NCBI GenBank assembly: GCA_020832965.1
Contig: JAJHRM010000048.1
Span: 1-12,930, forward strand
Direction: 5' to 3'
From: Thermofilum sp.
GTDB taxonomy: Archaea; Thermoproteota; Thermoprotei; Thermofilales; Thermofilaceae
DNA length: 12,930 nucleotides
The notes below the pieces were generated by a model. That model was not told where the DNA came from. It did no database searches and saw only the letters and a list, made by a program, of their open reading frames with translations. This document shows positions 5,890 to 11,615 of this stretch, in pieces. Each line of letters starts with the position of its first letter. Position 1 is the first letter of the stretch. Position numbers and translations under genes: made by a program.

Positions 5890-6714
5890 GGGCGGAGATG
5901 CGGAGGCGCACGCACGCTGAAAGCCTTTAAGCCTTATGACCTTCGGAGGCTCTCTCTTGTGCTCACTTCTCCTATACAGAGCTACTACTCGTTCAACGTA
6001 CTTCTCGCCGATGTTCAATAAGCCAGGAATCTTTTCTGGAGCTACACCCCTGTCAAACATGTAATAAAGAATCAAGTCAGCAACCTCATAGCTCAGGCCA
6101 AGCTCACTCTCAGCAGTCTGCCCCGGCCAGAGCCTTGGACTGCTGGGCTTGTAAGCTATTCGCTCAGGCAGACCCAGGAAAACCCCAAGCCTCCTGACCT
6201 GGGTCTTGTAAAGGTCCCCTATCGGCAGTACGTCCACGCCACCATCGCCGTACTTCGTAAAGTATCCGAGGAGCAACTCGCTCTTATCACCGGTCCCAAT
6301 AACTAGCATGTTTTTCCTGTAAGCCCTCTGGTGCAGAATGCACATCCTAATCCTGGCTGCAAGGTTCCCTCTCTCAGTATTGGTCAACCCTCCCAGCGTA
6401 CTCTCAAAGCACTCAAGAAGAGGCTCAATATTTATTACCTCCACATTCGTCCCAGGAACCCCCGCAATTTCCAGAACACGAAAAGCATCCTCAACATCTT
6501 CCTTAGGAGTTACGCTTGAAGGCATGATCAAGGCGTGGATGTTTCCCGGACCCAGGGATCGGGAAGCCAGGAGCAGTGTTACAGAGCTGTCAACTCCACC
6601 GCTCACACCAATTACGCCGCCGCTTTTACCAGCTTCCTCTACCACGTACTTCCTGAGTTCCCTAGTAATGTAAGCGGTAACCTCACTCCAGTTCAGCTCC
6701 AGCAGGCTATTCAT
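5884..6714 (-). CDS. nadE: NH3-dependent NAD+ synthetase
   Basis: The protein has 276 residues and makes NAD+ from deamido-NAD+, ATP and ammonia in the last step of NAD synthesis. The N-type ATP pyrophosphatase P-loop SGGVDSS is at residues 38-44, and the GTGDKSELLLGYFTKYGDGG stretch (140-159) is the conserved deamido-NAD and substrate loop. There is no glutaminase domain, so it must use free ammonia, as is common in archaea. I chose the ATG at 6714. The GTG at 6726 adds only MARA, encoded inside a dispersed repeat and identical to the prefix before the prenyltransferase gene. The usual protein ends soon after EHKREPP; here about 20 more residues (to ASASPPS) read into the GC-rich segment, and the stop lies inside a hairpin there, suggesting the 3' end was altered by an insertion. 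Confidence 0.92.
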   Translation of the reverse strand: MNSLLELNWSEVTAYITRELRKYVVEEAGKSGGVIGVSGGVDSSVTLLLASRSLGPGNIHALIMPSSVTPKEDVEDAFRVLEIAGVPGTNVEVINIEPLLECFESTLGGLTNTERGNLAARIRMCILHQRAYRKNMLVIGTGDKSELLLGYFTKYGDGGVDVLPIGDLYKTQVRRLGVFLGLPERIAYKPSSPRLWPGQTAESELGLSYEVADLILYYMFDRGVAPEKIPGLLNIGEKYVERVVALYRRSEHKREPPKVIRLKGFQRACASASPPS

Positions 6715-6756
6715 AGCGCGCGCCACCTGTTACCCCGCCTTTCTTCGCGGAGCCAT
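6715..6756 (-). repeat. TnpB-element right-end repeat, copy 2, abutting nadE
   Basis: On the plus strand it reads AGCGCGCGCCACC, TGTTACCCCGCC, then TTTCTTCGCGGAG, closely matching copies 1 and 4. Its end touches the nadE ATG with no gap, so it would form the nadE leader. On the minus strand CTCCGC pairs with GCGGGG around GAAGAAAG, the same hairpin as copy 1 with a changed pair. GGTGG inside it lies about 8-12 bases before the ATG and may act as ribosome binding site. Confidence 0.78.
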
Positions 6757-6830
6757 GTTCTTCACAGCTGGGGTGCTAGTAAAAAGCTTTTCATTGAGAT
6801 GCACTCTGGCTGCCTCACCTCGAAGTCCCC
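6757..6830 (-). pseudogene. tnpB C-terminal remnant next to right-end repeat copy 2
   Basis: The minus strand reads CISMKSFLLAPQL then a stop, which aligns with the tail TIHVKSFLPTPSR of the tnpB fragment at 1530. In another frame just upstream VIARGLRGEAARV resembles ILKRGLEALG at the corresponding place. It is far too short and broken to encode protein. Its value is that it shows the adjacent repeat to be the end of a tnpB element. Confidence 0.6.
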
Positions 6831-6867
6831 GCGCAATCACCTAAAGAAGTAACGGGGCATATATAAC

Positions 6868-6878
6868 AATATTTTTAT
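6868..6878 (+). promoter_or_regulatory. TATA-like promoter of apgM
   Basis: An AT-rich run containing ATTTTTAT (6871-6878) lies 25-32 bases before the GTG at 6903. No Shine-Dalgarno precedes that GTG. The spacing fits a leaderless transcript starting at or near the start codon. Confidence 0.5.
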
Positions 6879-6902
6879 CAACAATTTCTTCCTACTAAAT
6901 TC

Positions 6903-8174
6903 GTGAAGTTGATTTACTTGGTGCTAGATGGAGTCGCAGATAAACCAGAGGATGGCCCAACTTCTCTTGAACTGGCGAATAAACCCTTCTTAGACGCGGT
7001 GGCCTCGAAGTCTATGTGCGGCTTAATGTACACTGTTGGGAGAGGCATTGCCCCGGAAAGCGATGCAGCAGTCATGTCTATACTTGGCTACGACCCCCAC
7101 AGGGAATATACTGGTCGGGGTCCTGTGGAAGCTGTTGGGGCTGGGCTGCAGCTTCGAGAGGGCTACGAGGTTGCTTTTAGAGCAAACTTTGCCACGATAG
7201 ATCCAGGCACGAGGAGGATTCTGGATAGGAGGTGTGGCAGAGACCTGTCCAGCGAAGAGGCCCATGAACTCGCTAAAGCTCTCGACGGCCTTGACCTGGA
7301 GGTGTACGACGGGTATGCACGCGTAGTAGCAACTGTTGGACACCGAGCAGTAGTCATCATTGGAAGCAGAAGTTGCAGAGTCTCGGACAACGTGAGCAAC
7401 ACCGATCCAGCCTACGAGAAAAAGGGCTACGTCTCAGTAGCTAAGCCGTCCTTCGAGCCCTACATTTCAGAAGCAAAACCCTTAGAGGAGTCAGCAGAGG
7501 CAAAGGTAATGGCTTCCCTCGTAAACAGGTTCACAGAGAAGGTCATACAAATTCTGGAAAACCACCCTGTAAATAGGGAAAGAGTGAGGAGTGGGAGAAT
7601 GCCTGCAAACGTCATATTGTTAAGGGACTCTGGAGGGAGGACTCCGAGGCTTGAAGAAATAAACAAGAAGTTTGGATTAAGGTTTGGAGCAGTAGCCGAA
7701 ATGCCTGTTGAAATAGGCATGGCTAGAATACTCAAAATGGACATGTTAAACGTGCCACCACCAACAGAGGACAAGGCAAGCGACTACGCGGTCAGGCTAG
7801 ACGCCACTCTAAGGCTCCTCGACAGGAACGACGTGGTATACGTACACCTCAAGGGACCAGACGAGCCCGGACACGACGGCGACTTGAAGAGAAAAGTGGA
7901 GGCAATCGAACTTATAGATAAACACTACGTTGCTCCTCTTTTAAAAGAGACTAGGGACAAGGGGATCACACTACTAGTAACAGCTGATCACGCCACACCT
8001 TACACGCGCAAAACACACACGGACGACCCCGTCCCAATTGCCTTGATGATTCCTGGCGCAGGCCACGACGAAGTCCGAGCATTCACAGAAAAGGAGTGCG
8101 GTAAGGGCTCCCTAGGCACATTCGAGCATGGCTATGAAATGCTTCCCAGAATACTTAAAATGATTAGCGGATAA
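6903..8174 (+). CDS. apgM: Archaeal-type 2,3-bisphosphoglycerate-independent phosphoglycerate mutase
   Basis: This 423-residue cytosolic enzyme interconverts 3- and 2-phosphoglycerate in glycolysis and gluconeogenesis. It belongs to the alkaline phosphatase superfamily, archaeal aPGM branch. Visible signatures are LVLDGVAD at the N terminus (metal-binding Asp9), PESDAAVMSILGYDP with the presumed phospho-acceptor serine at residue 53, YTGRGPVEA just after, DEPGHDGD, and TADHATP near the C terminus carrying metal ligands. The length is normal (about 400-420). The GTG start is supported by a TATA-like box 25-32 bases upstream and by alignment of LIYLVLDG with the family N terminus. It is transcribed away from nadE. 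Its stop codon directly abuts right-end repeat copy 3. Confidence 0.95.
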   Translation: MKLIYLVLDGVADKPEDGPTSLELANKPFLDAVASKSMCGLMYTVGRGIAPESDAAVMSILGYDPHREYTGRGPVEAVGAGLQLREGYEVAFRANFATIDPGTRRILDRRCGRDLSSEEAHELAKALDGLDLEVYDGYARVVATVGHRAVVIIGSRSCRVSDNVSNTDPAYEKKGYVSVAKPSFEPYISEAKPLEESAEAKVMASLVNRFTEKVIQILENHPVNRERVRSGRMPANVILLRDSGGRTPRLEEINKKFGLRFGAVAEMPVEIGMARILKMDMLNVPPPTEDKASDYAVRLDATLRLLDRNDVVYVHLKGPDEPGHDGDLKRKVEAIELIDKHYVAPLLKETRDKGITLLVTADHATPYTRKTHTDDPVPIALMIPGAGHDEVRAFTEKECGKGSLGTFEHGYEMLPRILKMISG

Positions 8175-8219
8175 CGTGCGCCACGTGTAACCCCGCCTTA
8201 CCACGGGCTATGGCGCACG
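8175..8219 (-). repeat. TnpB-element right-end repeat, copy 3, with perfect 9-base terminal inverted repeat
   Basis: The element begins on the base after the apgM stop codon. CGTGCGCCA (8175-8183) and TGGCGCACG (8211-8219) are exact inverted repeats around a core that shares GTAACCCCGCC and GGGCTATGG with the other copies. It is the most diverged copy at its outer end (GTGCGC in place of GCGCGC) and the only one with matching ends, which makes it look like a compact fold-back unit. No tnpB coding remnant is recognised beyond it. Confidence 0.65.
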
Positions 8220-8284
8220 GGCTAAATTCTCTACGCCAGTTCTCGTAAGCTCCCTAACGCGTGTACTTCACATCAGTATACTTG

Positions 8285-8319
8285 AGCTGTGAAAGCATGC
8301 CAGCATGCTTTCATGCGCT
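8285..8319. repeat. Long near-perfect palindrome
   Basis: TGAAAGCATGC (8290-8300), a two-base spacer CA, and GCATGCTTTCA (8303-8313) pair perfectly over 11 bases. Two wobble pairs and AGC/GCT beyond a one-base bulge extend the stem to about 16 pairs. It lies some 70 bases after copy 3 in a stretch without genes. The near-zero loop favours a protein-binding site or DNA cruciform over an RNA terminator, and no T-run follows. Confidence 0.6.
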
Positions 8320-8512
8320 GTGTAGGATGGCGTGCAGATTCTCGAAGCACAGTGGTTCAGCGAAGATGGAATAGGCTAGAGAGAAGAGATCTTTCGCGCA
8401 CAAAAATTATCCTTAGGTTTATAAAGCTGGATGGGGGAGAAATTTTTACAGGGGAAGAAACATTTTATCGTTTAACTCGAAAGAGTTGTTCCTCCACAGG
8501 AAGGAGATACAA

Positions 8513-8725
8513 GCTATTTTTCTCCAGTGCTGCTAGCAGTCTTCGTAGCCTCGCCTCAGCTTACGGGTACGCCTTGTCTAGGCATTCGATGGCTTTCTCT
8601 GCGAATTCCTGCAACATGATGGCCTTGTCTGATGGTAGGTCCAGCTCACGTATGAGGAGCCTTCCTGGACAAGCGGCTTTGCAGCTCGGGCTACAGTATT
8701 CCCCGCTCAATGAGGAGCTTCTCAA
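8513..8725 (-). pseudogene. Broken small protein gene, not identified
   Basis: Minus-strand translation gives LEKLLIERGIL then a stop; after a change of frame it gives LLIRELDLPSDKAIML and QEFAEKAIECLDKAYP then a stop; after another change it gives AEARLRRLLAALEKN. The pieces are helical, charged and protein-like, and they join in order with two frame breaks. The middle piece is faintly like the N-terminal helices of PaREP1/HEPN-type small archaeal proteins (toxin-antitoxin-related), but this is a weak impression. Neither ATG nor promoter is convincing. Confidence 0.35.
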
Positions 8726-8764
8726 GCGTGCTGCAGCCTTAAAGGCCAGGAGGGGGAGTCAACC

Positions 8765-8942
8765 ATATAGAGGGGTCCCAAACTATTATCAGCGCGCAGA
8801 TAAGCCCCCTCAGGGCATCGCTGCGGCGCTTAAACTCACCCGTTCCCCAGCGGGGAACCGTAATCACGGCCCGCAAGCCACTGGGGCTCCTACGCGCGGG
8901 ACCGATGAGGGGGTGAAGCCCGGCGACGGGCGGACCCCATGA
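8765..8942 (+). pseudogene. GC-rich coding remnant, possibly the tail of a second tnpB family
   Basis: One plus frame stays open and reads QRADKPPQGIAAALKL then ATGAPTRGTDEGVKPGDG and a stop at 8940-8942. RAD...AALKL recalls the RADRDxxAALNL step of TnpB zinc-finger/RuvC-III ends, and the final part matches the segment at 5779-5825 at both nucleotide and peptide level. No start or upstream nuclease domain is present. The assignment to TnpB is tentative; the sequence similarity between the two loci is the firmer point. Confidence 0.3.
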
Positions 8943-9040
8943 CACCCCAAGCACCCCAGAGCAACACCTGGGGGTGAGGGGCGCTCCGACCAAAGATGAC
9001 GGGCGCAATGAGGGTGCGCGCGCATTGAGAAAGGTCGGGG
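8838..9040. ncRNA. Candidate structured RNA or element end, GC-rich with several stems
   Basis: Clear inverted repeats occur in series: GTTCCCC/GGGGAAC around a three-base loop (8842-8858); CCGT/ACGG (8858-8869); CCCC-aag-CACCCCAG with CTGGGGGTG-a-GGGG (8945-8981); and CCGACC (8986-8991) with GGTCGG (9033-9038) enclosing CAATG/CATTG (9006-9027). This is denser than expected by chance in a genome of moderate GC content. No hallmark of tRNA, SRP RNA or RNase P RNA was found. If the preceding remnant is tnpB-like, this would be its right end and omega-RNA region. Strand and limits are unknown. Confidence 0.35.
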
Positions 9041-9136
9041 GTAGGTATGTAGCTTGTTGCTTGTATTAAGCACATTGTTAAAGCATTCCATGCAGAAAAT
9101 TCGCGGCTATGGCTCATTACCTGTACTTCCACGTGT

Positions 9137-9580
9137 TCATACTCTCACGTTCTTCACGGCTTCCTTCAAGAAAGACTCCTGGAGTTTCTCAATAGCTAAG
9201 TTGCACTCTTCTCTTAGAAAGTGAATTTTCTCTCTTTCCAATGGAAGCTTCTCAAGCTCTCTAAGTAAAGGTTTTAGATCCTTTTCAATTATTTTCCTAG
9301 CGATCTCTCCTATTAGCTCACTTATCCCCTTGTCAGAGTAATAGAGTCTTTTCCTGCCGTTTTTCACAAACGAGACCAAGCCGAGTCCTACAAGCAGTGA
9401 AAGCGCAGAACTAACCTGGCTTAAGCTATACCCAGTTAAGCGGACAAGCTCGGTCTGCGAAAGAGGGATTTCCGACAAAACTAGCGTGGCAAGAACCTTA
9501 GAGGCTGCCTCTCCAAGCTCAAGCCTAGAAGTAAGCCGGGCCACCAGGTTTACGAGGGTTTGAGGCGGCGTTAGATGCAT
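9137..9580 (-). CDS. Winged-helix transcriptional regulator (MarR/GbsR/TrmB-like)
   Basis: The protein has 147 residues. Residues about 25-85 form a winged helix: SQTELVRLTGYSLSQVSSAL (41-60) is the helix-turn-helix, LLVGLGLVSFVKNGRKRLYYS the following helix and beta wing. The remaining 60 residues are charged and helical, suiting a dimerisation coiled coil. The pattern resembles GbsR/MarR-type and TrmB-type regulators; ligand and targets are unknown. The ATG at 9580 is about 30 bases after a TATA-like AAGTATTTTTT, so it may be expressed on its own as well as with the membrane-protein gene 33 bases upstream on the same strand. That neighbour is the obvious candidate partner. Confidence 0.82.
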   Translation of the reverse strand: MHLTPPQTLVNLVARLTSRLELGEAASKVLATLVLSEIPLSQTELVRLTGYSLSQVSSALSLLVGLGLVSFVKNGRKRLYYSDKGISELIGEIARKIIEKDLKPLLRELEKLPLEREKIHFLREECNLAIEKLQESFLKEAVKNVRV

Positions 9581-9604
9581 TTGTCTTCAAACATCAACAC
9601 TTGC

Positions 9605-9615
9605 AAAAAATACTT
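9605..9615 (-). promoter_or_regulatory. TATA-like box of the regulator gene
   Basis: The minus strand reads AAGTATTTTTT, centred about 30 bases before the ATG at 9580 and overlapping the 3' end of the upstream DUF998-like gene. The spacing suits a leaderless or nearly leaderless transcript. Confidence 0.4.
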
Positions 9616-10219
9616 ATTGCTTGCGTTTACTTTCCCTTCTCAAGTAGTAAATCGAGGCGGTAGCAGCACCTGCCTCAATAAACAAAGCTCCAGCAAGCTC
9701 CTCAGCAGCAACTGAGGGCCAACCAATCAGCTGCTCTATTAAGAGCCCGAGAGGCACAGGAGACGCACCTAGTACGAGAAGCGTAAACCCCCACCAAATC
9801 TCTCTCTTCACCAGAAGAGCTACGCCTAGAAGCGTCGAAGCCATAAAGGACTGAAGATAAAACCAAGTTGAAACAAATGTATGGGGCTTAGTTCCTTCGG
9901 GGAAGTAGCCAATGAGGAAGAGAAAAATCCCTGAGACAAAGAGCATTCCGCACGCGAAGTCTTCAAGCTTGCTATCCGCAGACCAAAGGATACCAATAGA
10001 GTATAGGAGAAGAATGGCTCCCATGATCATGAGCCCGGCATTAAATATCCAAGGATTTACAGCCCTGGGGGAGCCTAAATCGCTAAATGCATCCTTGAAA
10101 AAGTCCCACCAAGGGTTGCTCGAAGCCGCAAGATACACAGTAACGGCAAATATGCAAAAGCTCAGGGGTCCCAGAAGGAGAAGAGTCTTCCTGAGAGCCA
10201 ATAAAGGCTTGCTACTCAT
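9614..10219 (-). CDS. DUF998-like integral membrane protein
   Basis: The protein has 201 residues and about six hydrophobic helices. The NPWWDFFKDAFSDLG stretch followed by NPWIFNAGLM is the hallmark of the DUF998 family, membrane proteins of unknown function that often begin N-x-D-x-x-x-x-A-[LF]-SDLG after the first helix. It ends with a basic tail (RRESKRKQ) predicted to be cytoplasmic. I chose the ATG at 10219 because a TATA-like CTTTAAG lies 24-31 bases upstream, as in other leaderless genes here. The GTG at 10243 would add eight residues but lies within that box. It precedes the winged-helix regulator gene. Confidence 0.8.
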   Translation of the reverse strand: MSSKPLLALRKTLLLLGPLSFCIFAVTVYLAASSNPWWDFFKDAFSDLGSPRAVNPWIFNAGLMIMGAILLLYSIGILWSADSKLEDFACGMLFVSGIFLFLIGYFPEGTKPHTFVSTWFYLQSFMASTLLGVALLVKREIWWGFTLLVLGASPVPLGLLIEQLIGWPSVAAEELAGALFIEAGAATASIYYLRRESKRKQ

Positions 10220-10242
10220 ACGCGTGTGACAAGAAAAACTCA

Positions 10243-10250
10243 CTTAAAGG
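10243..10250 (-). promoter_or_regulatory. TATA-like box of the DUF998-like gene
   Basis: The minus strand reads CCTTTAAG, about 24-31 bases before the ATG at 10219. It decides between the two possible starts, because the more distant GTG overlaps this box. Confidence 0.45.
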
Positions 10251-10352
10251 TTTTTCGTCTCACTTGCTTCTGCTCCTTGTCTGCAGTGCTGCTCGTAGAG
10301 GCTTAATCAGTATCGCTCCTGGTATTTTTTTGGGGGAGTGGTAAGCGATATC

Positions 10353-10445
10353 CTAAGGGCTAGCGCGCGCATCCGAAGCGTTCTTGAAGCGCACCATTCC
10401 TCGCTTATTACTGCGCGCGCCTAAAGCTTGGGGTAGCAGCCCTAG
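10353..10445. ncRNA. Nested three-stem inverted repeat, candidate structured RNA
   Basis: Three stems enclose one another: AGGGCT (10356-10361) with AGCCCT (10438-10443), continued by CT/AG past one bulged A; GCGCGCGCA (10363-10371) with TGCGCGCGC (10412-10420); and AAGCG (10376-10380) with CGCTT (10402-10406). The order is consistent with a single cloverless hairpin with internal loops. It lies in the 485-base gap between the two divergent genes. A run of seven T (about 10324-10331) precedes it on the plus strand. No known RNA family is recognised. It could instead be two ends of a small inserted element. Confidence 0.35.
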
Positions 10446-10635
10446 CTGTGTCAGCAGCGCAGAGACTTCGCCAAGCTTACACAATGCTGGGACAAGTTGC
10501 AAGGGAAGCGAGTATGTTTGCATAAAATGATCATCGAGGCGGTGCTTTTCCAGGGTCTTGACGGAGAGCGAAGTCATTGCGGTACCAGTAGACATTTAAT
10601 CTCGCTCTTAGCCTTGACTTCCCAGTGGAAGAACT

Positions 10636-10651
10636 GTTAAACAAGTTAAAC
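10636..10651 (+). promoter_or_regulatory. Direct repeat GTTAAAC-AA-GTTAAAC, candidate regulator site
   Basis: Two identical seven-base words start nine bases apart and lie just upstream of the TATA-like box (10657-10667) of the S-component gene. Positions this close upstream of TATA in archaea often bind activators. No regulator is assigned. Confidence 0.4.
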
Positions 10652-10656
10652 TAAAG

Positions 10657-10667
10657 ATTTTAAATTT
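10657..10667 (+). promoter_or_regulatory. TATA-like promoter of the S-component gene
   Basis: GATTTTAAATT lies about 40-48 bases before the ATG at 10705. This predicts a short leader of around 15 bases containing GAGGG (10695-10699) five bases before the ATG, so this gene, unlike most others here, seems to use a Shine-Dalgarno. Confidence 0.5.
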
Positions 10668-10704
10668 ACTCTTAGGCGCTCGTAGCTGAGAGTCGAGGGT
10701 AGCC

Positions 10705-11544
10705 ATGACAGCTATTAATGTTTCCCAAAGAATACCCCGCTCACTGAGGGTAGTCTTGACATCACTTTGCGCTGCACTTTACGCTACTTGCTCTTACCTC
10801 ACGGCTTACATTCAGTCCCCGTGGGGGATGGGGCAGTTTCGCCCGGCAGTTGTAATACCTGCACTATTTGCAACTCTCTTCGGCCCCTGGGTTGCAGGTG
10901 TGGGTGCGGCTATAGGTACTCTTATATGTGATTCCGTCAAGCATGGTACGCTGTATCTGGGCAGCCTTGTCGCCGCTGTCCCTGGGAATCTCATAGGTTT
11001 CTCGCTCTTCGGCTATATTACTCACAGAAGGTTTAGTTGGGAGAGGTTTATTCTGGCCTCAAACATCGCCCTGATGGTTGGAAACTCCATCACGGCTTTC
11101 CTCTACGTATTCATATATAAGTACCTCTTGGCACAAGCTCTCATAATGCCACTCGAGTCTCTAACCATCCTATCCTTTGGATTGACACTCTTCTGGTACA
11201 TAACCATGCTCCCATTCGTTCTGCTGATCACACCTCCACTGATACGCATAATCTCCACAGCTTTCCCAAGCATTGTCCCCATGGATGTTAGAGAGACCAC
11301 GCTTAAGAGTGCTCTACCCAGGAGGAGCTTTGGCATAGCACTAACCTCCTCTGGAGCATTCACATTGCTTATCGGCATCCTAATATCCTTCTCCCCCATC
11401 GGTGGCATTCTGTCTACAACCTTTCAAGGCTACTTCCCACCATTGGCCATGGACTTATTCCGGCTCCTCCTATACCTAAGCGGGATCATACTTTCACTGC
11501 TGGGTTTAAGCATATCAGGTTTAAACGTTGCTATCAGAAGATAG
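10705..11544 (+). CDS. Putative ECF-type S component (vitamin or cofactor uptake), substrate unknown
   Basis: The protein has 279 residues and is strongly hydrophobic. The N-terminal 190 residues follow the layout of ECF S components: helix 1 (LCAALYATCSYLTAYI), then GQFRPAVVIPALFATLFGPW and VAGVGAAIGTLICD, the short substrate-side loop and glycine-rich helix typical of these binders, followed by three more helices. The C-terminal 80 residues add two or more helices (about 208-228 and 250-272), an uncommon extension. No T component or ATPase lies beside it, so it would have to share a coupling module encoded elsewhere or act alone. The cbiQO module in this window belongs to the dedicated metal system. 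The ATG is supported by GAGGG five bases upstream. Its TAG stop overlaps right-end repeat copy 4. Confidence 0.65.
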   Translation: MTAINVSQRIPRSLRVVLTSLCAALYATCSYLTAYIQSPWGMGQFRPAVVIPALFATLFGPWVAGVGAAIGTLICDSVKHGTLYLGSLVAAVPGNLIGFSLFGYITHRRFSWERFILASNIALMVGNSITAFLYVFIYKYLLAQALIMPLESLTILSFGLTLFWYITMLPFVLLITPPLIRIISTAFPSIVPMDVRETTLKSALPRRSFGIALTSSGAFTLLIGILISFSPIGGILSTTFQGYFPPLAMDLFRLLLYLSGIILSLLGLSISGLNVAIRR

Positions 11545-11605
11545 CGCGCGCCACCTGTTACCTTGCCTTTTTCGCAGAGCTACGGGTACTGTTCCTGAGG
11601 GTGCT
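11543..11605 (-). repeat. TnpB-element right-end repeat, copy 4, supplying the stop codon of the S-component gene
   Basis: On the plus strand it reads AGCGCGCGCCACC, TGTTACCTTGCC, TTTTTCGCAGAGC and TACGGG, and its first two bases complete the TAG stop of the upstream gene. Similarity to the tnpB coding tail continues to about 11605 (CTGAGGGTGCTG against CTTGAGGGTGTTG beside copy 1). The minus-strand hairpin is kept as CTCTGC with GCAAGG around GAAAAAG, with one A-U pair where other copies have G-U or G-C and one mismatch. Confidence 0.72.
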
Positions 11606-11615
11606 GCTAAGCACG

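Noticed and set aside
5742..5890. The GC-rich segment as SRP RNA, RNase P RNA or a tRNA
   Set aside because: I found no GNAR loop with the SRP helix-8 sequence, no RNase P conserved core words, and no TTCRA arm with acceptor pairing.
8289..8942. A 217-codon plus-strand open frame across the gene-poor region
   Set aside because: It crosses the palindrome, lies opposite the protein-like minus-strand remnant, and its composition is Arg/Ser-rich as in antisense frames. Only the end, shared with 5779-5825, seems meaningful.
10353..10595. An 80-codon open frame on the minus strand beginning MSTGTAMTSLSVKTLEK
   Set aside because: No family is recognised, no TATA-like box or Shine-Dalgarno lies at a suitable distance, and its C-terminal third is the nested inverted repeat, so it is more likely chance.
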